Origin: Acidobacteriota bacterium
GTDB lineage: Bacteria > Acidobacteriota > Terriglobia > Terriglobales > SCQP01
Length of the DNA: 64,000 nucleotides
NCBI GenBank assembly: GCA_027459505.1
Contig: DAIDIE010000040.1
Location: forward strand, 112,211 to 176,210
Direction: 5' to 3'
Shown here piece by piece: positions 46,412 to 53,904 of the stretch. The notes beneath the pieces are model-generated. The model made no database searches and was not told the DNA's origin. It worked only from the letters and a program-made list of their open reading frames with translations. Position numbers and translations under genes: made by a program. Positions within the stretch are counted from its first letter, which is position 1. The number at the start of each line of letters is the position of its first letter.

Positions 46412-46918
46412 TTAGTCTTCCGGATAGAGAACCTCGGTGAACCGCGGATCGTCCATCAACAGCCGGAAGTCGTCATCCACGCGCGCCTGCATGCGGCAGC
46501 GCGGATCGAGGGCGATGGCTTCCTTCAACTGCACCAGGCAGGGCTCGATTTCGTTGCGTAGCGCGTGTAACGACGCCAATGCGAAGGCGCAATACGCCGT
46601 CTTGCCGTCCATTTTCACCGCGCGTTCCAGGTACTCCTCCGCCTGATCATAGTCGGCGTGGTTGATGAGCACGATGGCGTAGTTGTAGTACTCCTCGCCG
46701 GTCTTCAGCGCCGGCTTCTGATCCCGCAAACGGCTCTCGCAAACCCGCAAGTGCACCGCCGCCCGGTCGGCCAATTCCCGCGATGGCCCGCTGCGCACTT
46801 TTTCCAGCAGCCGCTGCGCCTTTTCAAACTGTTGTTGCGAAAAATGCTGCATCGCGGTCTCGTACTGTTCCAGAGCCGCCTTGGTCTGTGCATCCACACC
46901 GGTCAGTTGCATACCCAT
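46412..46918 (-). CDS. TPR protein
   Basis: 168 residues, no signal peptide, cytoplasmic. Two to three TPR units are visible: ALEQYETAMQHFSQQQFEKA, YYNYAIVLINHADYDQAEEY and AYCAFALASLHALRNEIEP. The C-terminus is acidic with an RxxMDDPRF-like pattern (FRLLMDDPRFTEVLYPED) often seen at the end of bacterial TPR proteins. It is followed by a strong terminator and is probably monocistronic. Binding partners are unknown. Confidence 0.82.
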   Translation of the reverse strand: MGMQLTGVDAQTKAALEQYETAMQHFSQQQFEKAQRLLEKVRSGPSRELADRAAVHLRVCESRLRDQKPALKTGEEYYNYAIVLINHADYDQAEEYLERAVKMDGKTAYCAFALASLHALRNEIEPCLVQLKEAIALDPRCRMQARVDDDFRLLMDDPRFTEVLYPED

Positions 46919-47370
46919 AATGCTGACACCTTCTTGCGGCGCGGGACGCGCGCTCCTGGTAGTGACTGATGTCCCACCAGGAGGCCATGCTTGCCCATCC
47001 TGCGACCTGCGCCGTGAGCAGTATTAAGCGGCAAAGCGCCCGTCGCCGTCAAGGCGCCGCCGCACTGCTCCCGCCCCTTGTTGCCCGCTGGCCGCACAAC
47101 CCACTGCTCACTGTGCTATAACTGCCCTGACTGCAAAACGGCTGCCGCGCCACGCGGACGAAGCCCCGGGTCTCTCCTCAAGCCCTGCCCCGCTCCGTCC
47201 GATTGAATGCTTGAGGGAGCTGGGGGGGGAGTATCTTTCCCGGTATGGGTCCGGGGGTGGCCCGCTATTGGCTTCCGGGCGAGTAGCCGTACAATGAGAC
47301 TGAGCTGGGTATGCCGCCCGGCCCTTCAACTGTGCCGGGCCTCCAGCCTGGACGGGCAACGGATGCGATT
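46919..47370. other. Intergenic region before the MglA-like gene
   Basis: 452 bases between divergent genes. I see no convincing coding frame or RNA. It must carry the promoters for the TPR gene and the MglA-like GTPase, but no clear consensus pair stands out. Confidence 0.5.
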
Positions 47371-47958
47371 GTGAGCACCATTAATCGCGCAGCGCGCGAA
47401 ATCAACTGCAAGCTGGTCTATTACGGCCCCGGCCTGGGCGGCAAGACCACCAATTTGCAGTACATCTTTGGACAGGTGCCGCATGAGCGCCGCAGCCAGA
47501 TGATCTCGCTGGCCACGGAAGGCGACCGTACCCTGTTTTTCGACTTCCTCCCGCTGGAACTGGGTGAAGTGCGCGGCTACAAAACCCGCTTCCACATTTA
47601 TACCGTTCCCGGCCAGGTCTTCTACTCCGCCAGCCGCCGTCTTATCCTGCGCAATGTGGACGGCGTGGTCTTCGTCGCCGACAGCCAAGCCGCCCGTCTT
47701 GACGCCAACCTGGAAGCGCTCGACGATCTGGAAGACAATCTGCGCGCCCAGGGCAACGATCCGGCCACCATCCCTTACGTCCTGCAGTTGAACAAGCAGG
47801 ACATGCCGACCGCCATGAGTGTCGAGCAGCTCACCCAGGAGTTGAAGCGCTACAACGAGCCGGTCATCCCCGCCGTCGCCAGCACCGGGACCGGCGTTCT
47901 GGAAACCCTGCGCGAGCTCTCCCGCGGCGTGCTGCAGCATCTCGCCGGCGGCGGATAG
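47371..47958 (+). CDS. MglA-like Ras-superfamily GTPase
   Basis: 195 residues from GTG 47371, the typical MglA length; the frame opens earlier at 47311 but the added residues are unlike MglA. The N-terminus STINRAAREINCKLVYYGPGLGGKTTNL carries the P-loop GPGLGGKT. The switch region is ATEGDRTLFFDFLP, and LQLNKQDM is the guanine-specificity motif. TVPGQVFY shows the MglA feature of a hydrophobic residue replacing the Asp of DxxG. MglA proteins set cell polarity and gliding or pilus positioning in myxobacteria and are widespread elsewhere. No MglB partner lies next to it; a PaaK-like enzyme gene follows 72 bases downstream. Confidence 0.92.
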   Translation: MSTINRAAREINCKLVYYGPGLGGKTTNLQYIFGQVPHERRSQMISLATEGDRTLFFDFLPLELGEVRGYKTRFHIYTVPGQVFYSASRRLILRNVDGVVFVADSQAARLDANLEALDDLEDNLRAQGNDPATIPYVLQLNKQDMPTAMSVEQLTQELKRYNEPVIPAVASTGTGVLETLRELSRGVLQHLAGGG

Positions 47959-48030
47959 CCACTTTTCCGGTGTCCCGCCCTCGCCTGGCCCAACACCGTT
48001 GCCGCATGTTCTCCAACCCCCTCATCACCC

Positions 48031-49383
48031 ATGTTTGAAGCCGTTCCCACGTTGCTGGAAACTCTCCTCCTGGGACGCAGCATTGAGCGCCGGGCCACAC
48101 TGGCCCGACGTGTGCCGCGCTGGCTGGTGGACCGCATTCAGGATTCCGAATTCCAGCAGACGGTGCGCCTGGTGGGCGAGCGCAGCCCCTTTTACCGGCA
48201 GCGCTTTGCCGAACTTGGCATCGATCCCCGCCTCGTCCGCCGCCCCGAAGACCTGGGCGAGTTCTACACCACCTCCGCCGACCTGCGTGCCCGCGACACG
48301 GAAGATTTCGTCTGCGGCAAACCCGAAGCCGGGTTTGAGACCACCGGAACCACCGCCAAAAACAAGCGCGTCTACTTCTCCAACGAGGAGGTGCGTGACA
48401 TTGGCTTTGAAGGCGCGGTGGGCCTGTGGAACCTCGGTCTGCGCCCGGACGATCGCGTCGTCGATGCCTTCGACTACGCCTTCTGGAATGCCGGCATCAC
48501 GCTGATGCACTCGCTCAACGCGATGGGCTGTTTCCACGTCATAGCCTCCAAACTGCCCCCGGCCGATTTCTACGAGCGCGTCCGCGATTACCGCTTCAAT
48601 GTCATGATCGTCGACACGGCCTGGCTGGTCACGCTCACTGAAATCGCTCGCGAGCGCGGCACCTGGCCCATCAAGTTCATCCTTTCCGGCAGTGAGAACA
48701 TGACGGAGCAGACGCGGGCCTGGATCGAGTCCGTCTGGCAGACCAGGGTCTACCAGGCCTATGGACAGACCGAGTCGCTCGGCGCCACCGGCATTGAATG
48801 CCCCGCGCAGAAGGGCTACCACCTCAACGAATTCAACTTCAAGTTCGAGATCCTCAACCCCAATGCCGAAGGCTTTGGCGAGCTGGTGTTCACCACCCTC
48901 ACCCGCAAGGTGATGCCCTTTGTCCGCTATCGCTCCAACGACATCACCCGCATTCTCGACGAACCCTGTGGCTGCGCCTTGCGCTCCATGCGCCGCATCG
49001 ACAAAATCGTCGGCCGCGGTGACGAGATTGTCTCCTGCGGCATGGGCATGATCAGCCCCTGGATTTTCGAGAAGTGGCTGGCCGGCGTTTCTGGACTGGC
49101 GGATGACTGGCAAGTCGCGGTCGTTCAGCCCGGTCCCCGCGATGTGATCGAAGTGCGCTTGGAGTTGGACGAGGCCGGCGGGCAGACGCCACAGTCCGCG
49201 GAAGCCGCCCTGCTGCGCCACCTGGAAGAAATCTTCCCTTATTACTACAAGAACTTCCGCATGGGCATGTACGACGTGCAGTTCAAGTTCCTGCCCCGCG
49301 GCACGCTGCGCCCGGCGGGCCCGCGCCGCAAACTGCGCCGCGTCGTGGATGAGCGTATTCCGGTGGCCGCCCTGCACAGCTGA
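48031..49383 (+). CDS. Phenylacetate-CoA ligase-like (PaaK-type) adenylate-forming enzyme
   Basis: 450 residues of the ANL superfamily, PaaK branch. FETTGTTAKNKRVYFS is the P-loop equivalent; SGSENMTEQTRAWIESVW and YQAYGQTESLGATGIEC form the AMP-binding core; RYRSNDITRIL and RIDKIVGRGDEIV lie near the hinge. The C-terminal ~100 residues form the mobile lid with a basic tail. It likely activates a carboxylic acid as an adenylate; the acid and whether CoA is the acceptor are not evident. The neighbours (MglA GTPase, toxin-antitoxin remnants) do not help. Confidence 0.85.
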   Translation: MFEAVPTLLETLLLGRSIERRATLARRVPRWLVDRIQDSEFQQTVRLVGERSPFYRQRFAELGIDPRLVRRPEDLGEFYTTSADLRARDTEDFVCGKPEAGFETTGTTAKNKRVYFSNEEVRDIGFEGAVGLWNLGLRPDDRVVDAFDYAFWNAGITLMHSLNAMGCFHVIASKLPPADFYERVRDYRFNVMIVDTAWLVTLTEIARERGTWPIKFILSGSENMTEQTRAWIESVWQTRVYQAYGQTESLGATGIECPAQKGYHLNEFNFKFEILNPNAEGFGELVFTTLTRKVMPFVRYRSNDITRILDEPCGCALRSMRRIDKIVGRGDEIVSCGMGMISPWIFEKWLAGVSGLADDWQVAVVQPGPRDVIEVRLELDEAGGQTPQSAEAALLRHLEEIFPYYYKNFRMGMYDVQFKFLPRGTLRPAGPRRKLRRVVDERIPVAALHS

Positions 49384-49413
49384 GGTCTTGGCGAAGCGAG
49401 TCCGCCCCAACCC

Positions 49414-49681
49414 TTAGCGATACAAGTCCTTTCGATCCCCAACGCGTAATACGAGTACGACCAGACGGTCATCCTGAATCGTGCAGATGAGGCGATATCC
49501 ACCCACGCGGTACTTCCAAAACTCGCCCAACTGCGTGCCACGGAGTGCCTGCCCTATGCTGCGGGGGATTGTTGAGGGTTTCCAGTCGTGACAGGAATTT
49601 GAGGATTCTTGTACGGTGCTGGGGATCCAGCTTGGAAAGCTCACGGTCCGCGGCTTCCGAAAGTTCAACCCTCCACGCCAT
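49414..49681 (-). pseudogene. RelE/ParE-like toxin with a frameshift
   Basis: Frame 1 starts at 49681 (MAWRVELSEAADRELSKLD, then ILKFLSRLETLNNP) and frame 2 continues (RSIGQALRGTQLGEFWKYRV, GGYRLICTIQDDRLVVLVLRVGDRKDLYR) to TAA 49414-49416. Joined, they give a full ~88-residue RelE-family toxin. The join falls at GGGGG 49563-49567; removing one base restores the frame. The homopolymer suggests a slippage mutation or a sequencing error. The start overlaps the antitoxin end by 17 bases. Confidence 0.8.
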
Positions 49682-49889
49682 AGCGCTTTAGGGCATCCTG
49701 AAGCGTGGTGGTCTGCTCTTCGCCCGTACGGATGCGCTCCAAAGCGCCTTCGGCGAGATAGAGATCTTCAAGATCCTGGATGTGTTCGATGATGGCTTGA
49801 CGAATGGAATAGCCTTTCGTCCGGCCGGTGCGCCGTGCGAGCCGCTCCAAGCGTTCCTCGATCGACCGTGGCAACCGGATGTCCAGCAT
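49665..49889 (-). CDS. RelB/RHH-type antitoxin
   Basis: 74 residues beginning MLDIRLPRSIEERLERLARRTG, the ribbon-helix-helix DNA-binding pattern, followed by YSIRQAIIEHIQDLEDLYLAEGAL and a C-terminal toxin-binding tail. Its gene overlaps the start of a RelE-like toxin gene by 17 bases, the usual coupled arrangement. The antitoxin is intact; the toxin frame is broken. Confidence 0.85.
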   Translation of the reverse strand: MLDIRLPRSIEERLERLARRTGRTKGYSIRQAIIEHIQDLEDLYLAEGALERIRTGEEQTTTLQDALKRYGVEG

Positions 49890-49946
49890 AAAACAGGGCC
49901 TTCTGTCCGCTGTTCAAGTATAGCTCCGCCTCGGTGATCGGTTGCT

Positions 49947-50240
49947 TCAGCGGCTCTCCCCCGACACACCCTCCTCCACCGTCACACTCTCGATCACCCC
50001 AATCACGGCGGTGTCAATGGGAGAGTCCGGACGTCCGGTGGCGCTCATTGCCGCATAACCGTCCTGCACGACCAGCACCCGCTCGCCCACCCCGGCTTGT
50101 GCCGCGTCCAGCGCCACCACCGGCTCGCCTTTGGCGCTGCCATCCAGATTCAAGGGTTGCACCAGCAGCAGCTTGCGCCCTTCATGGCTGGGGTGTTTGC
50201 GGGTGGCAACCAGATGTTCCAGCACGCGTGCAATGATCAT
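49947..50240 (-). CDS. Microcompartment vertex protein (EutN/CcmL, BMC-P), third paralog
   Basis: 97 residues. MIIARVLEHLVATRKHPSHEGRKLLLVQP is the BMC-P beta-barrel start (IARVxGxVVAT...GxKLLLVQ). VALDAAQAGVGERVLVVQDG and DTAVIGVIESVTVE complete the pentamer fold. Such proteins cap the vertices of icosahedral protein organelles. It starts 4 bases inside the end of the second paralog, so the genes are tightly coupled. This copy has a longer C-terminal tail (EEGVSGESR). Confidence 0.92.
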   Translation of the reverse strand: MIIARVLEHLVATRKHPSHEGRKLLLVQPLNLDGSAKGEPVVALDAAQAGVGERVLVVQDGYAAMSATGRPDSPIDTAVIGVIESVTVEEGVSGESR

Positions 50241-50524
50241 GCCGGCTGCCCCCAGGGCGCCGCGTTGGCGTGCGGATCGAGAATGCCGACCACGGAAGCA
50301 TCGGTGGGAACGCTGGCGGGCAGCCAGGGAAAGCTGGCCTCTTTGCCGCGGCAGTAGTAAACGGTCTCACCATTGCCGGCGCCGGTGGCGTCGAGGGCGA
50401 CCAGTGCGCGCCCCTTCGGCGCCCCATCCGCGCCCAGCGGCTGCAATACCAGCAGGCGCTGCCCATCCAGGCTGCCGTCTTTCACGGTGGAGACCACGGT
50501 GCCGATAACGCGTGCCAGCAGCAT
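50237..50524 (-). CDS. Microcompartment vertex protein (EutN/CcmL, BMC-P), second paralog
   Basis: 95 residues. LLARVIGTVVSTVKDGSLDGQRLLVLQPL and VALDATGAGNGETVYYCRGK are BMC-P hallmarks, followed by DASVVGILD. A short insertion EASFPWLPASVP replaces the usual loop, and two Cys/Tyr-rich positions (YYCRG) are unusual. It overlaps the BMC-H stop by one base and the third paralog start by four. Confidence 0.92.
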   Translation of the reverse strand: MLLARVIGTVVSTVKDGSLDGQRLLVLQPLGADGAPKGRALVALDATGAGNGETVYYCRGKEASFPWLPASVPTDASVVGILDPHANAAPWGQPA

Positions 50525-50862
50525 CAGGCGCTGCCTCCGGAGGCGATCTCGGGCGTTCCCGGAATCAGTCCGCGCAGCAGAACGCTGAGTCCGGCGTCCG
50601 GCCGCGGAATCACATGCGCGGAAATCAGCCGGTTTAACCCGCGCGCCACTGCCTCGCCCGCCCCCACCGCCGCCTGCACCGCCGCGGTATCGCCGCGCAC
50701 CACCACGGTGACGTGTTCGGAGCCAATCTTCTGCCAGCCCACCAGGGTCACCGGCGCCGCCTTCACCATCGCGTCCAGCGCCTCCAGCAGCGCGGTCAAC
50801 CCGCGCGTTTCCAATAAACCCAGGGAATCTCCAGGCTCCAGCGAAATGGAAGGTGTGCTCAT
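50524..50862 (-). CDS. Microcompartment hexameric shell protein (BMC-H, EutM/PduA-like)
   Basis: 112 residues with a single BMC domain: LGLLETRGLTALLEALDAMVKAA, VTLVGWQKIGSEHVTVVVRGD, AAVQAAVGAGEAVARG and ISAHVIPRP. It forms the flat hexagonal facets of the shell. The loop normally lining the central pore (KIGSG in PduA) reads KIGSEHV, so pore size or charge may differ. The N-terminus has a ~9-residue extension and the C-terminus a short Ser/Gly tail. It overlaps both neighbours by 1-4 bases. Confidence 0.94.
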   Translation of the reverse strand: MSTPSISLEPGDSLGLLETRGLTALLEALDAMVKAAPVTLVGWQKIGSEHVTVVVRGDTAAVQAAVGAGEAVARGLNRLISAHVIPRPDAGLSVLLRGLIPGTPEIASGGSA

Positions 50863-51128
50863 CGGGAAATTTGCACTGTGTCGATAATGCCGATCACGGC
50901 CGCATCGATGGGCCGTTCCTTGCTGTCCTGCGCCATGCGGGCCGAGCTGCCTTGCACCACCAGCACCTTTTCGCCAATCCCGGCGCCGACTGTATCGATG
51001 CCGACCAGGTAGCCCGCTTCGTCGTTGCCTTCCGGGTTGAGCAGGCGCAGCACCAGCAGTTTGGTGCCCTCCAGCCGGACGTCTTTACGGGTGGCGACCA
51101 CGGTTCCGATAACGCGTGCAATCAGCAT
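50859..51128 (-). CDS. Microcompartment vertex protein (EutN/CcmL, BMC-P), first paralog
   Basis: 89 residues from ATG 51128, where the protein begins MLIARVIGTVVATRKD; the frame opens earlier but the added residues are unrelated. GTKLLVLRLLNPEG, VGIDTVGAGIGEKVLVVQGSSAR and DAAVIGIIDTV complete the fold. It is the first gene of the operon. A weak -35/-10 pair (TTGAAG/TACAAT with a 15-bp spacer, minus strand, 51153-51179) lies upstream. Three BMC-P paralogs plus one BMC-H resembles shell sets of PVM-type loci for sugar-aldehyde degradation. Confidence 0.92.
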   Translation of the reverse strand: MLIARVIGTVVATRKDVRLEGTKLLVLRLLNPEGNDEAGYLVGIDTVGAGIGEKVLVVQGSSARMAQDSKERPIDAAVIGIIDTVQISR

Positions 51129-51374
51129 GTGCAGTCCAGTGCAGGCGCAGCCATTGTAGCTTAATTGCGCCCCCTTCAACGGCTGAAACCAAGCCAGGGT
51201 TCGTAGTTGTCACTTGCCGGTTCGGGGTGATCCGTGCTGCATTGGAAGAGATCCTGCGTCACGCGCGATCAAATCCGCGTCTCCGCAGTCGTCGCCTTCC
51301 ATGCCGGTGGACGCAAGGTTTAGAACCCTTTCGACCCCGCCGTGCCAACCCCCATTTCCCGGCATAATCAACCC

Positions 51375-51674
51375 ATGCATTACCTGCTCTTCTACGAGGT
51401 AGCTGACGACTACCTCGCGCGCCGCGCCGCATTCCGTCCCGAGCACCTGGCGAAGGCCTGGCAAGCCAGCGAGCGCGGCGAACTGGTGCTGGCCGGGGCG
51501 CTGGCCCATCCAACTGATGGCGCGGTCTTGCTCTTCACCGGCGACTCCCCGGAGGTCGCGGAAAAGTTTGCGCGCGCCGACCCCTATGTCCTCAATGGTT
51601 TGGTACGCCGCTGGTACATCCGCGAATGGCTCACCGTCGCAGGTCCTGGCGCCACCAACCCAATCTTGCCGTAA
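51375..51674 (+). CDS. YciI-like protein
   Basis: 99 residues from ATG 51375. HYLLFYEVADDYLARRAAFRPEHL and LVLAGALAHPTDGAVLLFTGD are the YciI fold hallmarks, with the Asp of FARADPYVLNGLV near the presumed active site. YciI-family proteins are small dimeric alpha+beta proteins of the ferredoxin-like type, some with dehalogenase-like or muconolactone isomerase-like chemistry; here the role is unknown. It is divergent from the shell operon. R1 repeat copy 3 follows within 35 bases. Confidence 0.85.
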   Translation: MHYLLFYEVADDYLARRAAFRPEHLAKAWQASERGELVLAGALAHPTDGAVLLFTGDSPEVAEKFARADPYVLNGLVRRWYIREWLTVAGPGATNPILP

Positions 51675-51679
51675 CTTTT

Positions 51680-51917
51680 TCAAACAGCGGCAGGGCGCTG
51701 GAATCAAGAGGAGCGAGCCACCGAGTCCTCCCTGTGGGAGGAAATCGCAGGTGGAGGGCCGCGAAATTCCCCCGGAGTCCAACAAAGCGCAGTTTGCTTT
51801 GTTTGGGTGGGAGGGCGGTCCCCTCGCGCGGGAGAGGAGCCCGGCCTCGGCGGCTTCACGTTCTCACTGGAGAACGTGCCGTGTCTCCTCAAACAGCGGC
51901 AGGGCGCTGGAATCAAG
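51680..51917. repeat. 29-bp direct repeats flanking R1 copy 3
   Basis: A 29-bp sequence starting TCAAACAGCGGCAGGGCGCT is present at 51680-51708 and again, identical, at 51889-51917, immediately on both sides of R1 copy 3 (51709-51890). The two bases TC at 51889-51890 are shared by the element end and the repeat. This is the arrangement expected of a target duplication, but unusually long. Confidence 0.85.
51709..51890 (+). repeat. Dispersed repeat family R1, copy 3
   Basis: Shares GGAGCGAGCCACCGAGTCC, AATCGCAGGTGGAGGGCCGC, GAGGAGCCCGGCCTCGGCGG and the CGTTCTC-actg-GAGAACG hairpin with copies 1 and 2. It differs by an extra block containing a hairpin AACAAAGC/GCTTTGTT (about 51780-51803) and a shortened 3' end. 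No gene overlaps it. Confidence 0.85.
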
Positions 51918-51966
51918 CTGCGTCTGGCGCGTGTGCGACGCCAAAAACAGCCGCCCCGCGCAAAGC

Positions 51967-52728
51967 TCAACGGTTCACCGTCCACTCCTCCGCCGGATAC
52001 CGCCAGCGCTCGACGCCTACCGGCGTCGCATTGGTCACCAGCGCCGCCGCGCAGCCCACTTCGGCGGAGAGCTCCTGCCCGTGCCATGCTCCGCCCGGGG
52101 GAAGCCGCAGCGGCTGCCGCGCATCCGCCGGGGTCTGCACTTTCAACTTCCGTAGCGGCGTGTGCAGCACGCCCTCGCCCATGGCCTTCACCCAGGCCTC
52201 TTTCATGCACCAGAGGCGGTGAAAGGCGTGGGGCTGTTCCGCTGCCGGCTGGGTTTCCAGCCAAGCCACCTCGTCGGCATGAAAAAACCGCCGCGCCAGC
52301 GGCAGCACCGCCCTGGGCCGCATCTGTTCCAGGTCGATCCCCAGTTCCAGGCCACGTCCCACCGCCAGCAGCGCCCGGTTTCCGGAGTGCGTCAGGTTGA
52401 ATTCCAATCCTGAACCGGCCAGGTGCGGCTTGCCGTGCACGCCGTAAGTAAAGCGCAGCGATGCGGCCGGTGCGTTCAGATAACCACCGAGAATGTTCCG
52501 AAGCGCCGCGCGGGTGTTGAGGAACCGCAGCCGCGCCTCCGGTGTCCGGCGCCGCTCCAGCCGCTCCAGTTCCTGAACGGAAAGCAGCGGCAGCACCGCC
52601 GCTTCCGGCGTGCTCTCCTGGCCGAGATCGATCTCCCAGACGTGAACCGCCAGGGGCGCAAGTGTGGGCAGCTTCGTGGTTTTCAAACTGCGTTCTCCAG
52701 CCACCTTCCCCAAGTTTATCGGCGCCAA
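51967..52728 (-). CDS. 4'-phosphopantetheinyl transferase (Sfp type)
   Basis: 253 residues. Transfers the phosphopantetheine arm of CoA to carrier proteins. The two signature motifs are present: GIDLEQMRP with the Mg-binding Asp/Glu, and FHRLWCMKEAWVKAMGEG with WxxKEA. LRFTYGVHGKPHLAGSGLEFNLTHSGN is the N-lobe CoA-binding region. Sfp-type enzymes serve polyketide, nonribosomal peptide or fatty acid carriers; none is encoded nearby. It starts 2 bases after the TIM-barrel gene stop on the same strand, so the two are co-transcribed. Confidence 0.93.
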   Translation of the reverse strand: MAPINLGKVAGERSLKTTKLPTLAPLAVHVWEIDLGQESTPEAAVLPLLSVQELERLERRRTPEARLRFLNTRAALRNILGGYLNAPAASLRFTYGVHGKPHLAGSGLEFNLTHSGNRALLAVGRGLELGIDLEQMRPRAVLPLARRFFHADEVAWLETQPAAEQPHAFHRLWCMKEAWVKAMGEGVLHTPLRKLKVQTPADARQPLRLPPGGAWHGQELSAEVGCAAALVTNATPVGVERWRYPAEEWTVNR

Positions 52729-52730
52729 TA

Positions 52731-53777
52731 TCAGGCTAGCCGGCCTGGCAAAAACTGCCGCAAGAAGCGCGCCGCCAGAATGAATCCGTCCTTGCGCGCC
52801 GGCGCCAGCTCCGGCCCGTCATCGCCATGCGGCTGATCCCAGAACGGGTCTTCGTGTTCCACCGCGATGCCGCCGGCAAACCGGGCTTGTAACAGCACGT
52901 TCAGGTAACGCGGCCAGTCGATGATTCCCTGCCCCGGAATGCGGTAGCGCCACCAGCCGTCTCCCCCAATGCCCACCTGTTGCAGCACCGGCTCGATAAT
53001 TTCGGTGTCTTTGGCGTGACTGGCCAGGATGCGCTCCTTGAACTCCCAGGCCGCCGCGTACGGATCAATGTATTGCCGCACCAGATGGGATGGATCGAAT
53101 TCCAGCCCAAAGCGCGGGTTGCGCACTTGCTGGAAGAGCGCTTTCCATAGGCCCGGCGTGGTGCAGAAGTTGATGGGCGCGGGCCAGTTTTCCGGCCCCA
53201 TGCTCATGTTCAAGCGCTCGCAGGCGGGCAGGTAGTGCTGGTTCAGCTCTGCCGCCAGCGCCTGCACCTGTTGGGTGGCGCTTGCTCCCGCCTGTCCGCC
53301 ACTGAAGCAGCCCACAAAATGGCACCCCAGCTTCTGCCCCAGTTCCAGCACCCGCACGAAGTAGTTGCGAACACGAGCGCGCTCGGCGGGATCGGCCGCG
53401 AGAAAGTTCAGGTCCTTTCCCTCGTGGTCGTACATCGCCTCCAGGCTGATGATGCGTACCCCCAAACGGGTGGAGTGATCCTTGATGGCCTGGATCTGGC
53501 CCTCGTTCAGGTCCGGACGCAGGCCCTGGTTGAGTGGCGCGACAATGCCCTGATAACCCGCCTCACGCGCAAACGCCAGCCGCTGCGGCGAATACCAGCT
53601 TCGGATGGCCAACTGCGGAAAGCGCGGCGCCACCTCCGCTGCTGACGCCACTTCGTCCTCCGCACCCGGCTGGGTGCTTTGCCCAGCCGCCGGTTCAGAT
53701 ATCATGCCCAGCCCGGCGGCGCCCGCGGCCGATGCTGTTCTCAAAAAGTCGCGACGTGGAAGCGAGTTCTTGTTCAT
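52731..53777 (-). CDS. Tat-exported sugar isomerase/epimerase-like TIM-barrel protein
   Basis: 348 residues from ATG 53777, behind GAGGG. The N-terminus PRRDFLRTASAAGAAGLGMI is a twin-arginine signal, so the folded protein is exported. The body is an AP endonuclease 2/xylose isomerase-like barrel: GYQGIVAPLNQGL, IISLEAMYDHEGKDLNF, HFVGCFSGG, NFCTTPGLWKALFQ, GLEFDPSHLVRQYIDP (metal-binding Asp/His), HAKDTEI and AVEHEDPFWDQP. Metal ligands of the fold (Glu, Asp-His, His, Glu) appear present. The likely substrate is a keto or cyclic sugar; unknown. The PPTase gene follows 2 bases downstream. Confidence 0.88.
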   Translation of the reverse strand: MNKNSLPRRDFLRTASAAGAAGLGMISEPAAGQSTQPGAEDEVASAAEVAPRFPQLAIRSWYSPQRLAFAREAGYQGIVAPLNQGLRPDLNEGQIQAIKDHSTRLGVRIISLEAMYDHEGKDLNFLAADPAERARVRNYFVRVLELGQKLGCHFVGCFSGGQAGASATQQVQALAAELNQHYLPACERLNMSMGPENWPAPINFCTTPGLWKALFQQVRNPRFGLEFDPSHLVRQYIDPYAAAWEFKERILASHAKDTEIIEPVLQQVGIGGDGWWRYRIPGQGIIDWPRYLNVLLQARFAGGIAVEHEDPFWDQPHGDDGPELAPARKDGFILAARFLRQFLPGRLA

Positions 53778-53904
53778 GCGGCCCTCGTGTGTTCCAGCTT
53801 CGTGACGAAGCGAGCTGATCTGAGCCGATGGTAACAAAACAGCACTGCCCGCCGTTGGCGTCCTTCCACCGGCCCTGCTAAAATCCAAAGCTCAGGAGTT
53901 TGTC

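Noticed and set aside
31385..51890. R1 repeats as a coding gene or CRISPR array
   Set aside because: The three copies are 10 kb apart, differ by frame-breaking indels and have no spacer structure; no CRISPR array or cas gene is seen in the window.
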